Shown here piece after piece: positions 34,741 through 43,377 of a stretch of 64,000 nt of DNA; the stretch's first letter is position 1, and every line of letters starts with the position of its first letter. The notes under the pieces are model-generated. The model was not told the DNA's origin. It searched no databases and saw only the letters and a program-made list of their open reading frames with translations. The translations under genes were made by a program, and so were the position numbers. Source of the stretch: Alphaproteobacteria bacterium (GTDB lineage Bacteria; Pseudomonadota; Alphaproteobacteria; Micavibrionales; Micavibrionaceae); the NCBI GenBank assembly GCA_020442475.1, contig JAGRKA010000002.1, positions 46,910 to 110,909 of the forward strand. The letters run 5' to 3'.

Positions 34741-36870
34741 ATGACACCAATTTATCTGATTATTTTATGCTGTGGGATGGCTGCGTTAATTTTCAGCGCG
34801 CTGTGGTCGCGGCAGATTTTATCTTTAAGCGCCGGAAGTGAGCGTATGAAGGATATTGCCGCCGCCATTCAGGAGGGGGCAAGCGCTTACCTTAACCGCC
34901 AGTATAAAACTATTGCGTTGGTCGGTGCCATTGTGGCTTCGATCTTATATCTGCTGCTTGGCGGGCATGTCGCGATCGGCTTCATCATCGGAGCCTGCTT
35001 GTCGGGGCTAGCCGGTTATAACGGTATGCTTGTCTCTGTGCGAGCGAATGTTCGGACGGCTCAGGCAGCGACGGAAAAACTGGAAAAAGCGCTTAACGTG
35101 GCTTTTAAGGCTGGAGCGATTACGGGGCTTCTCGTGGTCGGGTTGGGGCTGCTCGGCGTGGCGGGCTATTACATGGTTCTTGAGACTAAATTCGGCCTTG
35201 GAGCAGCGGAAGGGGCTGAGCGTCTTGCCGCACTTCGTCATATTCTGGAGGGGCTTGTCGGTCTTGGCTTCGGAGCGTCCCTAATTTCGATCTTTGCTCG
35301 TTTGGGGGGCGGGATTTTCACGAAAGGCGCAGATGTCGGTGCGGATCTTGTGGGTAAGGTCGAGGCCGGCATTCCCGAGGATGATCCGCGTAATGCTGCT
35401 GTGATTGCCGATAATGTCGGCGATAATGTCGGGGATTGCGCCGGGATGGCCGCTGATTTGTTCGAGACCTATGCCGTAACGGTGGTCGCGACGATGTTGA
35501 TTGCTTTCAGCACCTTTGCGCCGCAGGCGATCGAGCAGATGATGGTCTTACCGCTTTTGATCGGTGGTCTGTGTATCCTCGGCTCTGTTGCGGGGACGTT
35601 CTTCGTGCGTTTGGGGAAAGACGGCAATATCATGAAAGCCCTTTATAAGGGATTCATCTTTAGCGCGATTTTCTCAGCATTGTTGATTGCCGTCGTAGTC
35701 TCCAATCTTGGGGTAAATAATGCTGTGCCGCTTGCCGATGGCGGGTTTGTCACGATGAATAATTTGTTCCTATGTATCTTGACCGGGCTCGGTGTAACAG
35801 GCCTGATCGTCTGGATCACGGAGTATTATACCTCAACGGAATACCGCCCGGTGCGCTCCGTGGCTAAAGCCTCCGAGACAGGAGACGGCACAAACGTTAT
35901 TCAGGGGCTTGCCGTGTCTCTGGAATCAACGGCATTGCCGGTCCTAGTGATTTGTGGTGGGATTTACCTGTCCTTTGAACTGGCCGGGCTATACGGGATT
36001 GCAACAGCCGCGACTGCCATGCTTTCGCTGGCCGGGATGGTCGTGGCGCTCGACGCTTACGGGCCGGTCACCGATAACGCGGGTGGAATCGCCGAGATGG
36101 CTAATCTGCCGGAAGATGTTCGTAAAACCACTGATGCGCTGGATGCCGTTGGGAACACGACCAAGGCCGTGACAAAGGGCTATGCGATCGGGTCCGCCGG
36201 ACTGGCCGCTTTGGTCCTGTTTGCGGGCTATACGGAGGAAATCAGGCATTATTTGCCGGAATTTTCAGATATTACCTTCAACCTGACCAACCCCTATGTC
36301 GTGATCGGGCTGTTTCTGGGGGGGCTGTTGCCTTACCTGTTCAGTGCGCTATCTATGACGGCGGTGGGGAGGGCGGCTGCTGCGGTCGTGATTGAGGTGC
36401 GCCGCCAGTTCAAGGAAATTCCCGGAATTATGGAGGGCAAAACCAGACCGGAATACGGTAAGGCGGTCGATCTTTTGACCCGTGCGGCTATTAAGGAAAT
36501 GATCGTGCCGTCTTTGCTCCCGGTTTTTGCGCCTGTGGTTGCGTTTATCGCTGTGTACAAGATTTCGGGCAGCCTCGAATCGGCCTTTCAGTGTCTCGGC
36601 GCCATGCTGATGGGGACGATCGTGACCGGGATTTTCGTGGCGATTTCAATGACCGCCGGGGGCGGCGCGTGGGACAATGCCAAGAAATATATCGAGGACG
36701 GCAATCACGGCGGGAAGGGCTCTGATGCGCACAAGGCTGCCGTGACAGGCGATACGGTCGGCGATCCCTATAAGGACACAGCCGGTCCGGCGGTGAACCC
36801 GCTGATCAAGATTGCGAACATCGTCGCGATCCTGCTCGTGGCTGTCGCCGGGAAGTTTGTGGCGGGATAA
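34741..36870 (+). CDS. hppA: H+-translocating membrane pyrophosphatase, K+-independent type
   Basis: HppA couples pyrophosphate hydrolysis to proton export across the inner membrane. The 709-residue protein has about 15-16 membrane spans. The substrate site shows [20 protein letters not shown] and [19 protein letters not shown], and the C-terminal [18 protein letters not shown] completes it. In [16 protein letters not shown], Lys475 replaces the alanine that marks K+-dependent enzymes (GNTTAA), so a K+-independent proton pump is predicted. GGGAGG lies ten bases before the ATG. It is a single gene with a terminator after it. Confidence 0.96.
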   Translation: MTPIYLIILCCGMAALIFSALWSRQILSLSAGSERMKDIAAAIQEGASAYLNRQYKTIALVGAIVASILYLLLGGHVAIGFIIGACLSGLAGYNGMLVSVRANVRTAQAATEKLEKALNVAFKAGAITGLLVVGLGLLGVAGYYMVLETKFGLGAAEGAERLAALRHILEGLVGLGFGASLISIFARLGGGIFTKGADVGADLVGKVEAGIPEDDPRNAAVIADNVGDNVGDCAGMAADLFETYAVTVVATMLIAFSTFAPQAIEQMMVLPLLIGGLCILGSVAGTFFVRLGKDGNIMKALYKGFIFSAIFSALLIAVVVSNLGVNNAVPLADGGFVTMNNLFLCILTGLGVTGLIVWITEYYTSTEYRPVRSVAKASETGDGTNVIQGLAVSLESTALPVLVICGGIYLSFELAGLYGIATAATAMLSLAGMVVALDAYGPVTDNAGGIAEMANLPEDVRKTTDALDAVGNTTKAVTKGYAIGSAGLAALVLFAGYTEEIRHYLPEFSDITFNLTNPYVVIGLFLGGLLPYLFSALSMTAVGRAAAAVVIEVRRQFKEIPGIMEGKTRPEYGKAVDLLTRAAIKEMIVPSLLPVFAPVVAFIAVYKISGSLESAFQCLGAMLMGTIVTGIFVAISMTAGGGAWDNAKKYIEDGNHGGKGSDAHKAAVTGDTVGDPYKDTAGPAVNPLIKIANIVAILLVAVAGKFVAG

Positions 36871-36897
36871 TACTGCTCCGAAAGTCTATTGTTTAAG

Positions 36898-36928
36898 AAA
36901 AAGCCCTGCCTTCGTTGCGGGGCTTTTT
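36898..36928. terminator. Bidirectional intrinsic terminator between hppA and bamE
   Basis: AAAAAGCCC (36898-36906) pairs with GGGCTTTTT (36920-36928). T-runs exist on both strands, suiting the convergent hppA and bamE genes. Confidence 0.85.
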
Positions 36929-36943
36929 GTCGTGTTGAAAGAG

Positions 36944-37405
36944 CTACCGCCCCTCTTGCGGGTTAAAGCGGCCTAGATTGCCGAGGAGCTGCTGTACAAT
37001 ACTGAGATCGTTCCCGTGAGTTTGGGTTTTTGAGCGCTCGTAAGGGATGTTGATTCGATCGCGGTCGATATCCTGTATAGCTTGAACCGTTCCGTCTTCA
37101 TTAAAGGCCACGAGGACAACCCGCTCTTGTGTCACTTTGGGGTCCAAAATGCCGCGTTTTTCGGTTTCCTGCCCGATATAGTACCAGACATTAGGGTCAA
37201 AGGTGGATTGAGTCGTTGGTGAGCCGAGGTTGCGCAGTACATCTGATCGGGTTGATTCGCCTGCCCGGATTTCTGCGATCTGGTAGTCTTCCAGCATGTT
37301 ACCGCGCTGTGCGATCGTCGGCGTACAGGCCCCTGCGAGGAGCAGGGCGCATAAAAGGCTGGCAGTTCCCAGCCGAAACGTATATTTTCTCGGCATCCGT
37401 GTCAT
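36944..37405 (-). CDS. bamE: Outer membrane assembly lipoprotein BamE
   Basis: BamE is an accessory lipoprotein of the BAM complex that inserts beta-barrels. The 153-residue precursor has a lipoprotein signal with lipobox LLAGAC (Cys27) and a SmpA/OmlA domain: ISEIRAGESTRSDV-like start (IAEIRAGESTRSDVLRNLGSP), then VWYYIGQ and VVLVAFNEDGTVQAI. The tail of about 40 residues beyond the domain is longer than in E. coli BamE, as in other alphaproteobacteria. It diverges from the bc1 chaperone gene. Confidence 0.93.
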   Translation of the reverse strand: MTRMPRKYTFRLGTASLLCALLLAGACTPTIAQRGNMLEDYQIAEIRAGESTRSDVLRNLGSPTTQSTFDPNVWYYIGQETEKRGILDPKVTQERVVLVAFNEDGTVQAIQDIDRDRINIPYERSKTQTHGNDLSIVQQLLGNLGRFNPQEGR

Positions 37406-37442
37406 GTGACCTTCTCTATAGCCTTAAAAGCGGGTGTAATCA

Positions 37443-37985
37443 ATGTTTGCTCTTCTAAAGCGAAAAAATCCGTATGAACAATCTGCGCGCGCGCTCTATG
37501 CGGCGATTTTGGAGCATATCAGACAGCCCAGCTTTTACGAAGGGGGCGGGGTTCCTGACACGCTGGACGGGCGTTTTGAGCTGCTTTTGCTTCACGTGTT
37601 CTTTGTTCTGGACCCGTTGGCGGATGAGGCCGGTGGAAATAAAAACGGCCTTGGACAGGCTTTATTTGATGTGATTTTTGCCGATATGGATCAGGGGTTG
37701 CGCGAATCGGGGATCGGCGACATGGGAATTCCCAAACATATGCGGCGGATGATGAGGGCCTTTAACGGGCGGATGCATGCTTACCGGGAGGCTATGCATG
37801 GCAGTGATATGCAGGCTGCGCTGCGCCGTAACCTTTACGGTACGTTGGAGGCGGTTGACGAGGAGGTTCTGGCGCGGATGGATGCTTATGCGTCTGAAAA
37901 TATCGCGGTTATGGCTGCTTTGCCCTTGGCGCATTTGCAGGAAGGGGCGGTAAGTTTTATAACGCCCCGGTTTAATAAAAATTAA
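37443..37985 (+). CDS. Ubiquinol-cytochrome c chaperone family protein (CBP3-like)
   Basis: This 180-residue protein matches the Ubiq_cyt_C_chap family: LYAAILEHIRQPSFYEGGGVPDTLDGRFELLLLHVFFVL near the start, then ALFDVIFADMDQGLRESGIGDMGIPKHMRRMM, and ALRRNLYGT. The mitochondrial homologue CBP3 helps assemble cytochrome b of complex III, so this protein probably supports cytochrome bc1 maturation. Alphaproteobacteria commonly encode it beside bamE and the YceD gene, as here. No fbc genes are in the window. Confidence 0.88.
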   Translation: MFALLKRKNPYEQSARALYAAILEHIRQPSFYEGGGVPDTLDGRFELLLLHVFFVLDPLADEAGGNKNGLGQALFDVIFADMDQGLRESGIGDMGIPKHMRRMMRAFNGRMHAYREAMHGSDMQAALRRNLYGTLEAVDEEVLARMDAYASENIAVMAALPLAHLQEGAVSFITPRFNKN

Positions 37986-37999
37986 GGAGACGAAACGAG

Positions 38000-38617
38000 A
38001 TGCCGGAAGAAAAAACGGATAAAGAAAAAATTGTGCCGGAATGGTCTTTCCCGGTCAATGTTGCGGAGATTAACGGACGTTTGGCATTGGATATTGCACC
38101 CGATGAAGCGGAACGGGCTGCGCTGGCAAAGCGTTTTGATCTTTTGTCGCTGGAGGTACTGGCGGCGCAGATTGTACTCACGCGCGAAGCCGGACAGATG
38201 CGGGTGCGCGTTCAGGGACGCTTTCAGGCCAGCCTTCTTCAGGCCTGTGTTGTAACGCTGGAGCCGGTCGAGGACAGGATCGAGGAAAGCTTTGAGGCCT
38301 GGTTCGCAGATCAGGAGCAGGCGGTAACGCTGGCTAAGGCAAAGCACGATCGATTGGTGAAAAAGGGGCGCTCCGAAGTGCCGCTTTTGGATGAACAGGA
38401 TGACCCTGAGCCGATTATTGACGGGAAAATTGACCTGGGTGAGTTGGTTGCTCAATTTTTATCCCTGTCGATCAACCCGTTCCCGCATGCGCCCGGCGTT
38501 GAGCTGCCTGCGGAGGGGGAGGAGGAGAATCCTGTCAGGATGAGCGCGGGAGAGACGCCGAATCCCTTTGCGGCCCTTAAGGACTGGAAGGCGAAGCAGG
38601 ATATGGGAGACTCGTGA
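38000..38617 (+). CDS. YceD family protein (DUF177)
   Basis: This 205-residue acidic protein matches the DUF177/YceD family, encoded just before rpmF in many bacteria and linked in plants and E. coli to 23S rRNA accumulation. The family core is seen in VRVQGRFQASLLQACVVTLEPVEDRIEESFEAWF and PIIDGKIDLGELVAQFLSLSINPFPHAPG. The first segment of about 40 residues is the usual alphaproteobacterial N-terminus. It lies 14 bases after the bc1 chaperone and 81 bases before rpmF. Confidence 0.88.
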   Translation: MPEEKTDKEKIVPEWSFPVNVAEINGRLALDIAPDEAERAALAKRFDLLSLEVLAAQIVLTREAGQMRVRVQGRFQASLLQACVVTLEPVEDRIEESFEAWFADQEQAVTLAKAKHDRLVKKGRSEVPLLDEQDDPEPIIDGKIDLGELVAQFLSLSINPFPHAPGVELPAEGEEENPVRMSAGETPNPFAALKDWKAKQDMGDS

Positions 38618-38626
38618 ATAATTTCC

Positions 38627-38655
38627 TTGCTCTTGAGAGGAAATTTCGCTATGAA
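38627..38655 (+). promoter_or_regulatory. Candidate promoter for rpmF-plsX-fabH
   Basis: TTGCTC (38627-38632) and TATGAA (38650-38655) are separated by 17 bases, 44 bases before the rpmF ATG. The boxes are imperfect; assignment is by spacing and position. Confidence 0.4.
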
Positions 38656-38698
38656 CCCCTTTCGAATTGTAAGCTAAAACAAAAAAGGATGCGCAGCC

Positions 38699-38878
38699 AT
38701 GGCTGTTCCAAAGAGAAAAACGACAAAATCAAAACGGAATATGCGCCGTGCGCATGACGCCCTGTCAGTGGAAAACTGGGTTGAGGACTCTCATACGGGG
38801 GAACCGAAGCGCCGTCACCACATTGACCTGAAAACCGGGATGTACAAGGGTAAGCAGGTTATCGAGGCCCGCGACTAG
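38699..38878 (+). CDS. rpmF: 50S ribosomal protein L32
   Basis: This 59-residue protein has the L32 start [20 protein letters not shown] and the central [13 protein letters not shown], ending [11 protein letters not shown]32 is a small protein of the large ribosomal subunit. The zinc-binding cysteines found in some L32 proteins are absent, so this is the zinc-free form, as usual in alphaproteobacteria. It sits between the YceD gene and plsX, the standard order in which ribosome and fatty-acid synthesis genes are linked. Confidence 0.96.
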   Translation: MAVPKRKTTKSKRNMRRAHDALSVENWVEDSHTGEPKRRHHIDLKTGMYKGKQVIEARD

Positions 38879-38924
38879 AAGGCTGGTCCGCCGTATTTTT
38901 CGGGCGGGAGAGAGGGGGCTTTCC

Positions 38925-39989
38925 GTGTCTGATCCGAACAGCACAGCGTCCGTTGTAATCGCTCTGGATGTGATGGGTGGGGATTACGGCCCCGAAAGCG
39001 TTCTGCCTGGGGCCGCGATGGCTTTGAAGAGATTCCCCGGCTTGAAATTCCTTTTATTCGGTGATCAAAGCCGGATTTCTCCCTATCTGGACAAATACCC
39101 TGCACTTGCTGCTGCATCCGTGGTTCATCACACGGATAAGATGGTTCGCAATGATGAGAAGCCTTCCGCAGCATTGCGCTCGGGGAAAGGCTCCTCTATG
39201 CGTCTGGCGCTTGAAGCTGTTCAGCGCGGAGAGGCCGCTGCGGCTGTGTCTGCTGGAAATACGGGCGCACTGATGGCAATGGCCAAGATTATTCTTAAGA
39301 CGTTGCCGGGGATTCACCGGCCTGCGATTGCCAGCGTTTTCCCAACGATAACGGGAAATGATACGGTGATGCTCGATCTGGGTGCTAACGTGCTGGTCGA
39401 TGCTGAAAACCTTGTGCAATTTGCTGTTTTGGGCGCGGTGTTTGCGAGGGCGCAGGGCGGGAAAAGCGTGCCATCCGTTGGCTTGCTCAATGTCGGGACA
39501 GAGCAGACGAAGGGGCCGGATCATGTGCGCAATGCCGCCTCAATTTTGGATCATGTCCAGTTTTCGGGGCGTTATCACGGTTTTGTCGAAGGAACGGATA
39601 TCACCGCCGGTACGGTGGATGTTGTCGTAACGGACGGTTATGCGGGTAATATTGCCTTAAAAACGGCGGAAGGGGTCGGGAAGCTGAGTTCTCACTATTT
39701 CAGGCAGGCTCTAACCTCCGATCCGCTGTCTCTGCTTGGCGGGCTTCTGGCTTTTTTCGGTTTGCGCCGTTTGAAAAAGAAGGTCGATCCACGCCTTTAT
39801 AATGGTGGTGTTTTTTTGGGGTTAAACGGGCTGTGCGTCAAGAGTCACGGCGGTTGCGACGCACTGGCCTTTTCAAGTGCGGTGGCTCTGGCCGTAAAAC
39901 TTGCGCGGCAGGGCTATATTGATCAGGTTGTGCGTGATATTAACCACCTCATGAGTCAGGAATCGTTTCTGACTCAGGAAAATCTTTAA
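38925..39989 (+). CDS. plsX: Phosphate acyltransferase PlsX
   Basis: PlsX converts acyl-ACP to acyl-phosphate for phospholipid synthesis by PlsY and PlsC. The 354-residue protein shows IALDVMGGDYGPESVLPGA, SAGNTGALMAMAKI, MLDLGANVLVDAENL, GLLNVGTEQTKGP and VVVTDGYAGNIALKT, the complete family series. It starts with GTG after a purine-rich stretch (GGGAGAGAGGGGG). It is 46 bases downstream of rpmF and 13 bases upstream of fabH. Confidence 0.95.
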   Translation: MSDPNSTASVVIALDVMGGDYGPESVLPGAAMALKRFPGLKFLLFGDQSRISPYLDKYPALAAASVVHHTDKMVRNDEKPSAALRSGKGSSMRLALEAVQRGEAAAAVSAGNTGALMAMAKIILKTLPGIHRPAIASVFPTITGNDTVMLDLGANVLVDAENLVQFAVLGAVFARAQGGKSVPSVGLLNVGTEQTKGPDHVRNAASILDHVQFSGRYHGFVEGTDITAGTVDVVVTDGYAGNIALKTAEGVGKLSSHYFRQALTSDPLSLLGGLLAFFGLRRLKKKVDPRLYNGGVFLGLNGLCVKSHGGCDALAFSSAVALAVKLARQGYIDQVVRDINHLMSQESFLTQENL

Positions 39990-40002
39990 TCAGAGTCCTC
40001 AT

Positions 40003-40974
40003 ATGATACGTTCGACTATACGCGGGACCGGGAGTTATTTGCCGGAGAAAATACTGACTAATGCCGAGCTTGAGGTGCTGGTTGATACGTCCGATGAATG
40101 GATTACACAGCGTAGCGGTATTCGGGAGCGCCGTATCGCCGGACCGGACGAAACAACGGGTGATATGGCGATTGCGGCGGCCCGCGCGGCTTTGGATAAT
40201 GCTGCGCTCACGGCTGCCGATCTTGACGGCGTAATCGTTGCGACGACGACGCCGGACCGGACCTTTCCCGCTGTCGCAGCTAAGGTTCAGGCTGCATTAG
40301 GGATGAACCCCGGCCCGGCCTTTGATGTGCAGGCCGTGTGCACCGGTTTCGTCTATGCGCTGAGCGTGGCTGACAATTTTATCAAGGCCGGGCAGATGAA
40401 GCGTATTCTGGTCATCGGCGCAGAGAAAATGTCTTCGATTATCGACTGGAAAGACCGTACAACCTGTGTTTTGTTCGGGGACGGAGCCGGGGCGCTTATT
40501 CTGGAGGCGAGCGAAGGGGAGGGCACTCTTGAGGATCAAGGGATATTCTCGACGCATCTGTATTCTAACGGTGCGTTCCGGGATTTACTCTATACGGATG
40601 GTGGACCATCCAGTACCGGGACAAGCGGCCATATCGTGATGCAGGGCCGGGAAGTCTTTAAGCATGCGGTGACCTGTATGGCTGAAGTGGTGCAAGAGGC
40701 GCTTGATGCTAATAAAGTGACGCCGGACCAGATCGACTGGCTTGTACCACATCAGGCTAACTCCCGGATTATTGAGGCTACAGCGAAAAAACTCGACTTA
40801 CCAATGGACAAGGTCGTGATGACGGTCGAACGGCATGGCAATACATCGGCGGCCTCAATCCCGCTGGCCCTGCACGAGGCTGTTGCGGATGGTCGTATCC
40901 AGCGGGGGCAACTGCTTTTGCTTGAGGCCATGGGTGGGGGCCTGACATGGGGCGCCGCCCTTTTGCGTTTTTAG
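40003..40974 (+). CDS. fabH: 3-oxoacyl-[ACP] synthase III
   Basis: FabH starts fatty-acid synthesis by condensing acetyl-CoA with malonyl-ACP. The 323-residue protein has the catalytic triad: Cys113 in DVQAVCTGFVYAL, His in VPHQANSRI and Asn in HGNTSAASIPLAL. The N-terminal GTGSYLPEKILTNAEL and SDEWITQRSGIRERR are typical. It follows plsX and precedes ihfA in the order common to alphaproteobacteria. Confidence 0.96.
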   Translation: MIRSTIRGTGSYLPEKILTNAELEVLVDTSDEWITQRSGIRERRIAGPDETTGDMAIAAARAALDNAALTAADLDGVIVATTTPDRTFPAVAAKVQAALGMNPGPAFDVQAVCTGFVYALSVADNFIKAGQMKRILVIGAEKMSSIIDWKDRTTCVLFGDGAGALILEASEGEGTLEDQGIFSTHLYSNGAFRDLLYTDGGPSSTGTSGHIVMQGREVFKHAVTCMAEVVQEALDANKVTPDQIDWLVPHQANSRIIEATAKKLDLPMDKVVMTVERHGNTSAASIPLALHEAVADGRIQRGQLLLLEAMGGGLTWGAALLRF

Positions 40975-40997
40975 AGTTTTTGACCTGAAGAAACGCG

Positions 40998-41038
40998 CTT
41001 TACCCTTTGAAGCGGAATCATTTTTTTGGAGGGTAAAG
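40998..41038. repeat. Perfect 9-bp inverted repeat upstream of ihfA
   Basis: CTTTACCCT (40998-41006) and AGGGTAAAG (41030-41038) are exact inverse complements with a 23-base spacer containing a T-run. It lies 75 bases before the ihfA ATG and just before a good promoter candidate. It may be a regulatory hairpin or an operator; a terminator for fabH is less likely because the T-run is in the loop. Confidence 0.5.
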
Positions 41039-41050
41039 AGGCTCTGAAGA

Positions 41051-41079
41051 TTGACGGGGCTGCCGGAAAGGACTAGTCT
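41051..41079 (+). promoter_or_regulatory. Candidate promoter for ihfA
   Basis: TTGACG (41051-41056) and TAGTCT (41074-41079) are separated by 17 bases, with the ATG 34 bases further on. The boxes fit the alphaproteobacterial housekeeping consensus reasonably. Confidence 0.5.
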
Positions 41080-41113
41080 GGGGCTGTATCGAAGAGATTG
41101 GGAGTTTTTAAGA

Positions 41114-41410
41114 ATGGCGAATCGTACGATAACGCGTGCAGACTTGGCTGAGGCTGTCTATGAAGAGGTTGGCCTGTCTCGCAATGAGTCGGCGGATCTG
41201 GTCGAGGCCGTGTTGAACGAGATTTCCGATGCGCTGATCCGGGAAGAAAACGTCAAAATATCCTCTTTTGGCAGTTTTTCCGTCCGTCAGAAGGGTGAGC
41301 GTATTGGCCGTAACCCGAAAACGGGTGTTGAGGTGCCGATTTTACCGCGCAAGGTTCTGGTGTTTCGTGCTTCGCACGTGCTCAAGGATCGTATTAATCA
41401 GGGCGCGTAG
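41114..41410 (+). CDS. ihfA: Integration host factor subunit alpha
   Basis: IHF alpha pairs with IHF beta to bend DNA sharply in replication, recombination and transcription. The 98-residue protein has [22 protein letters not shown] at the start, the [29 protein letters not shown] strand and arm region with the intercalating proline region, and RVVVFRAS-like end ([15 protein letters not shown]). The ATG at 41114 matches the family start; the frame extends upstream through the promoter region. It is followed by the MerR-type gene. Confidence 0.95.
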   Translation: MANRTITRADLAEAVYEEVGLSRNESADLVEAVLNEISDALIREENVKISSFGSFSVRQKGERIGRNPKTGVEVPILPRKVLVFRASHVLKDRINQGA

Positions 41411-41524
41411 CAAGGCACCGGCAGTTTGGTTTGAGGGCTTTTACAGGGCAAAAGAGGCTGTGCTGCCTCAGTGTTTGCTGTTTGCAAAGGTCCGGTTCAT
41501 GACATATAGGAGGGAGAATAATTC

Positions 41525-42091
41525 ATGACAGCATCGTCTTTTCAGAATGCGCGTGGCAGCGAACTTGATTCCGAGACCCGTAATTCTTCCGGGGAAGAGC
41601 GCGAGGCAAAGCAAAGCACCGTTGTTACGGGGCCGCTAACCGGTGCGCAGCACACGCTATCGTCACGGAAATCCGGCCAGAAGTCTCGCTCGGCCTTCCG
41701 GACAATCAGTGAGGTTGCAGACCTTTTGGATGTTCAGCAGCATGTTTTGCGGTTTTGGGAGACGAAATTTTCGCAAATTCGTCCGCTCAAACGCGGTGGT
41801 GGACGGCGCTATTACCGGCCGGAAGATGTTGCGCTGCTGCAAAAAATCCATCACCTTCTCTACACGGAAGGCTACACGATCAAGGGTGTGCAGAAGCTTT
41901 TGAGGGAGCAGGGGAAGAATGCACTGCTAAAGGATGCGCCTGTTGCGCCCGCCTCCTCTGAGCCGGAAGCCGAAGCACAGCCTGTTCAAGCGCCGGAAGC
42001 GGCGGCGAGTTTGAGCGATTCCCAAAAAACTATATTGGAATCGACGCTGGATGAGCTAAAAGAGTTGCGCCGGATGGTTAAACCGGAGTAA
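41525..42091 (+). CDS. MerR family transcriptional regulator
   Basis: This 188-residue regulator has a 50-residue disordered N-terminus and then a MerR winged helix: [48 protein letters not shown] and [20 protein letters not shown] (about 58-130). The C-terminal part is Ala/Glu/Pro-rich, ending in a helix ([16 protein letters not shown]). This is the type always found after ihfA in alphaproteobacteria. GGAGGGAG precedes the ATG. No metal-binding cysteines are present, so a classical metal sensor is unlikely. Confidence 0.9.
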   Translation: MTASSFQNARGSELDSETRNSSGEEREAKQSTVVTGPLTGAQHTLSSRKSGQKSRSAFRTISEVADLLDVQQHVLRFWETKFSQIRPLKRGGGRRYYRPEDVALLQKIHHLLYTEGYTIKGVQKLLREQGKNALLKDAPVAPASSEPEAEAQPVQAPEAAASLSDSQKTILESTLDELKELRRMVKPE

Positions 42092-42108
42092 TGTGCCTCC
42101 CGCCGGAT

Positions 42109-42185
42109 CGGAACGTGGCGCAGCCTGGTAGCGCACTTGCATGGGGTGCAAGGGGTCGGAGGTTCAAATCCTCTCGTTCCGACCA
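42109..42185 (+). tRNA. tRNA-Pro (anticodon GGG)
   Basis: The acceptor arms CGGAACG/CGTTCCG pair perfectly and the 3' ACCA is encoded. The anticodon stem CTTGC/GCAAG encloses ATGGGGT with anticodon GGG. The D-arm GCGCAGCCTGGTAGCGC and T-arm GGAGGTTCAAATCCTC are canonical. It follows the MerR gene, the usual alphaproteobacterial place. Confidence 0.97.
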
Positions 42186-42206
42186 GTTTCTTTTTTTTGA
42201 CAATGT

Positions 42207-42283
42207 CGGGGTGTAGCGCAGCCTGGTAGCGCGCATCGTTCGGGACGATGAGGCCGGAGGTTCGAATCCTCTCACCCCGACCA
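42207..42283 (+). tRNA. tRNA-Pro (anticodon CGG)
   Basis: The acceptor arms CGGGGTG/CACCCCG pair perfectly, with encoded ACCA. The anticodon stem CATCG/CGATG encloses TTCGGGA with anticodon CGG. The T-arm contains GGTTCGAATCC. It begins 21 bases after the first tRNA-Pro, with a T-run in between. Confidence 0.97.
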
Positions 42284-42317
42284 GTTTCTGCTGATCTGTT
42301 CCCGCAAGGGCTGTTAT

Positions 42318-42632
42318 ATGATCCTGATCTATTCCACATTTCCTGATGAAGCGTGCGCGCGGCACGTATCAAGAGCGCTGGTTGAGGGGCAGCTTGTGGC
42401 TTGCACGAATATCATGGCACCGCATCACGCGGTCTATCGCTGGGAGGGGAGAATCGAAGAGAGCGCAGAGACTGCCGTGCTCTTTAAAACCCGCGCCGCC
42501 TTATTCGAGGCGGTAAAAGACAAAATCCTCGACCTTCACCCTTACGATTGCCCGTGTGTGATCGCTTTGCCGATTGAGAAGGGCTATACGCCGTTTTTAG
42601 AATGGGTAGAGCGGGAGACTACATCTCAATAA
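42318..42632 (+). CDS. cutA: Divalent-cation tolerance protein CutA
   Basis: CutA1 is a very stable trimeric small protein, historically tied to copper tolerance and structurally similar to PII signalling proteins. The 104-residue protein contains [50 protein letters not shown] and [16 protein letters not shown], with the conserved YRWEG and HPY motifs. The 3' end overlaps the convergent secreted orphan gene by 14 bases. Its precise role here is unknown. Confidence 0.93.
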   Translation: MILIYSTFPDEACARHVSRALVEGQLVACTNIMAPHHAVYRWEGRIEESAETAVLFKTRAALFEAVKDKILDLHPYDCPCVIALPIEKGYTPFLEWVERETTSQ

Positions 42633-43179
42633 TTGGTTTGTTAATATCGGTTTCCGGTGCCATATCTCCCCAGCGGCACTCTTCCGCAGGGGTTTCGCTA
42701 AAGTTGCCTTTCGTTGTGGCGGGGCCTGCAAAAACAGACGATGTATTGGGAAGCAATGTATCTAATCGCTTAGGGAAAGCGCTGTACTCCCCATAAAAAT
42801 CCGTTCTAAGCAAAGCGTCTAGAGGTTTTTCAGCAAACTTGGAATCATGAGTATTGACAATATTTTCAAAATTCAGCCTTAGTTTTTCAAAAATATCAGC
42901 GTGGATGAGGGCTGATGCAGCGCTGATTGTATCGGGATCATATTGAGCTGTTTCATATTCGGTAACGAGAGGTATAGAGTATTGAAAATTTGCCAGATAG
43001 CCGTCTTGAGAGCAGGCTTTCCACTCCCCTTTTAACTCTCCATATAAAATGGCTAACTCATTATGTGCTCCAGCTAATTGTTTCTCTTGGGGTGTCTCAT
43101 TTGCAGCGGATGTGTTTGCCAGCAGTACAAGAGAGAGCGCTGGAATAATAGATTTAAGTTTGGAAGAGGGAGTATCCAT
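42619..43179 (-). CDS. Hypothetical secreted protein
   Basis: This 186-residue protein has a probable signal peptide (KLKSIIPALSLVLLANTSAA) followed by a soluble helical domain with two visible cysteines (Cys in EWKACSQDG and EECRWGD) that could form a disulfide. I recognise no family. The ATG at 43179 is used; a TTG at 43194 is also in frame. The gene is visibly AT-richer than its neighbours and overlaps cutA at the stop. It may be an envelope protein acquired or rapidly evolving. Confidence 0.6.
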   Translation of the reverse strand: MDTPSSKLKSIIPALSLVLLANTSAANETPQEKQLAGAHNELAILYGELKGEWKACSQDGYLANFQYSIPLVTEYETAQYDPDTISAASALIHADIFEKLRLNFENIVNTHDSKFAEKPLDALLRTDFYGEYSAFPKRLDTLLPNTSSVFAGPATTKGNFSETPAEECRWGDMAPETDINKPIIEM

Positions 43180-43267
43180 AATTATTTCTTTCAAGAAACA
43201 GGAGTGATGTGTTTCTGATAACGAGCGTTAAAATTTATGTCAATATATTTTGTTCAAAGGTTTTTTG

Positions 43268-43283
43268 AGGTATTATGATACCT
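43268..43283. promoter_or_regulatory. AGGTAT-TATG-ATACCT palindrome in a divergent promoter region
   Basis: Six-base arms 43268-43273 and 43278-43283 are exact inverse complements around a four-base centre. The element lies between the secreted orphan gene (minus) and rplM (plus), about 36 bases before the rplM -35 box. It looks like a dimeric operator; a short hairpin is the alternative. Confidence 0.35.
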
Positions 43284-43318
43284 TATTTCTAGCCCACTGT
43301 TTTCTTTGCGAAATTATA

Positions 43319-43346
43319 TTGACAGGGGCAGGAAAATCCGTCATAA
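43319..43346 (+). promoter_or_regulatory. Promoter for rplM-rpsI
   Basis: TTGACA (43319-43324) and TCATAA (43341-43346) with a 16-base spacer lie 31 bases before the rplM ATG. The perfect -35 box and position before a highly expressed ribosomal operon support the call. Confidence 0.55.
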
Positions 43347-43377
43347 CCACCCCACTTTTGTAAAGAGGAATAAAGCA

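Noticed and set aside
34741..36870. Na+-pumping pyrophosphatase
   Set aside because: Na+ pumps belong to the K+-dependent group, and the GNTTKA lysine places this with K+-independent proton pumps.
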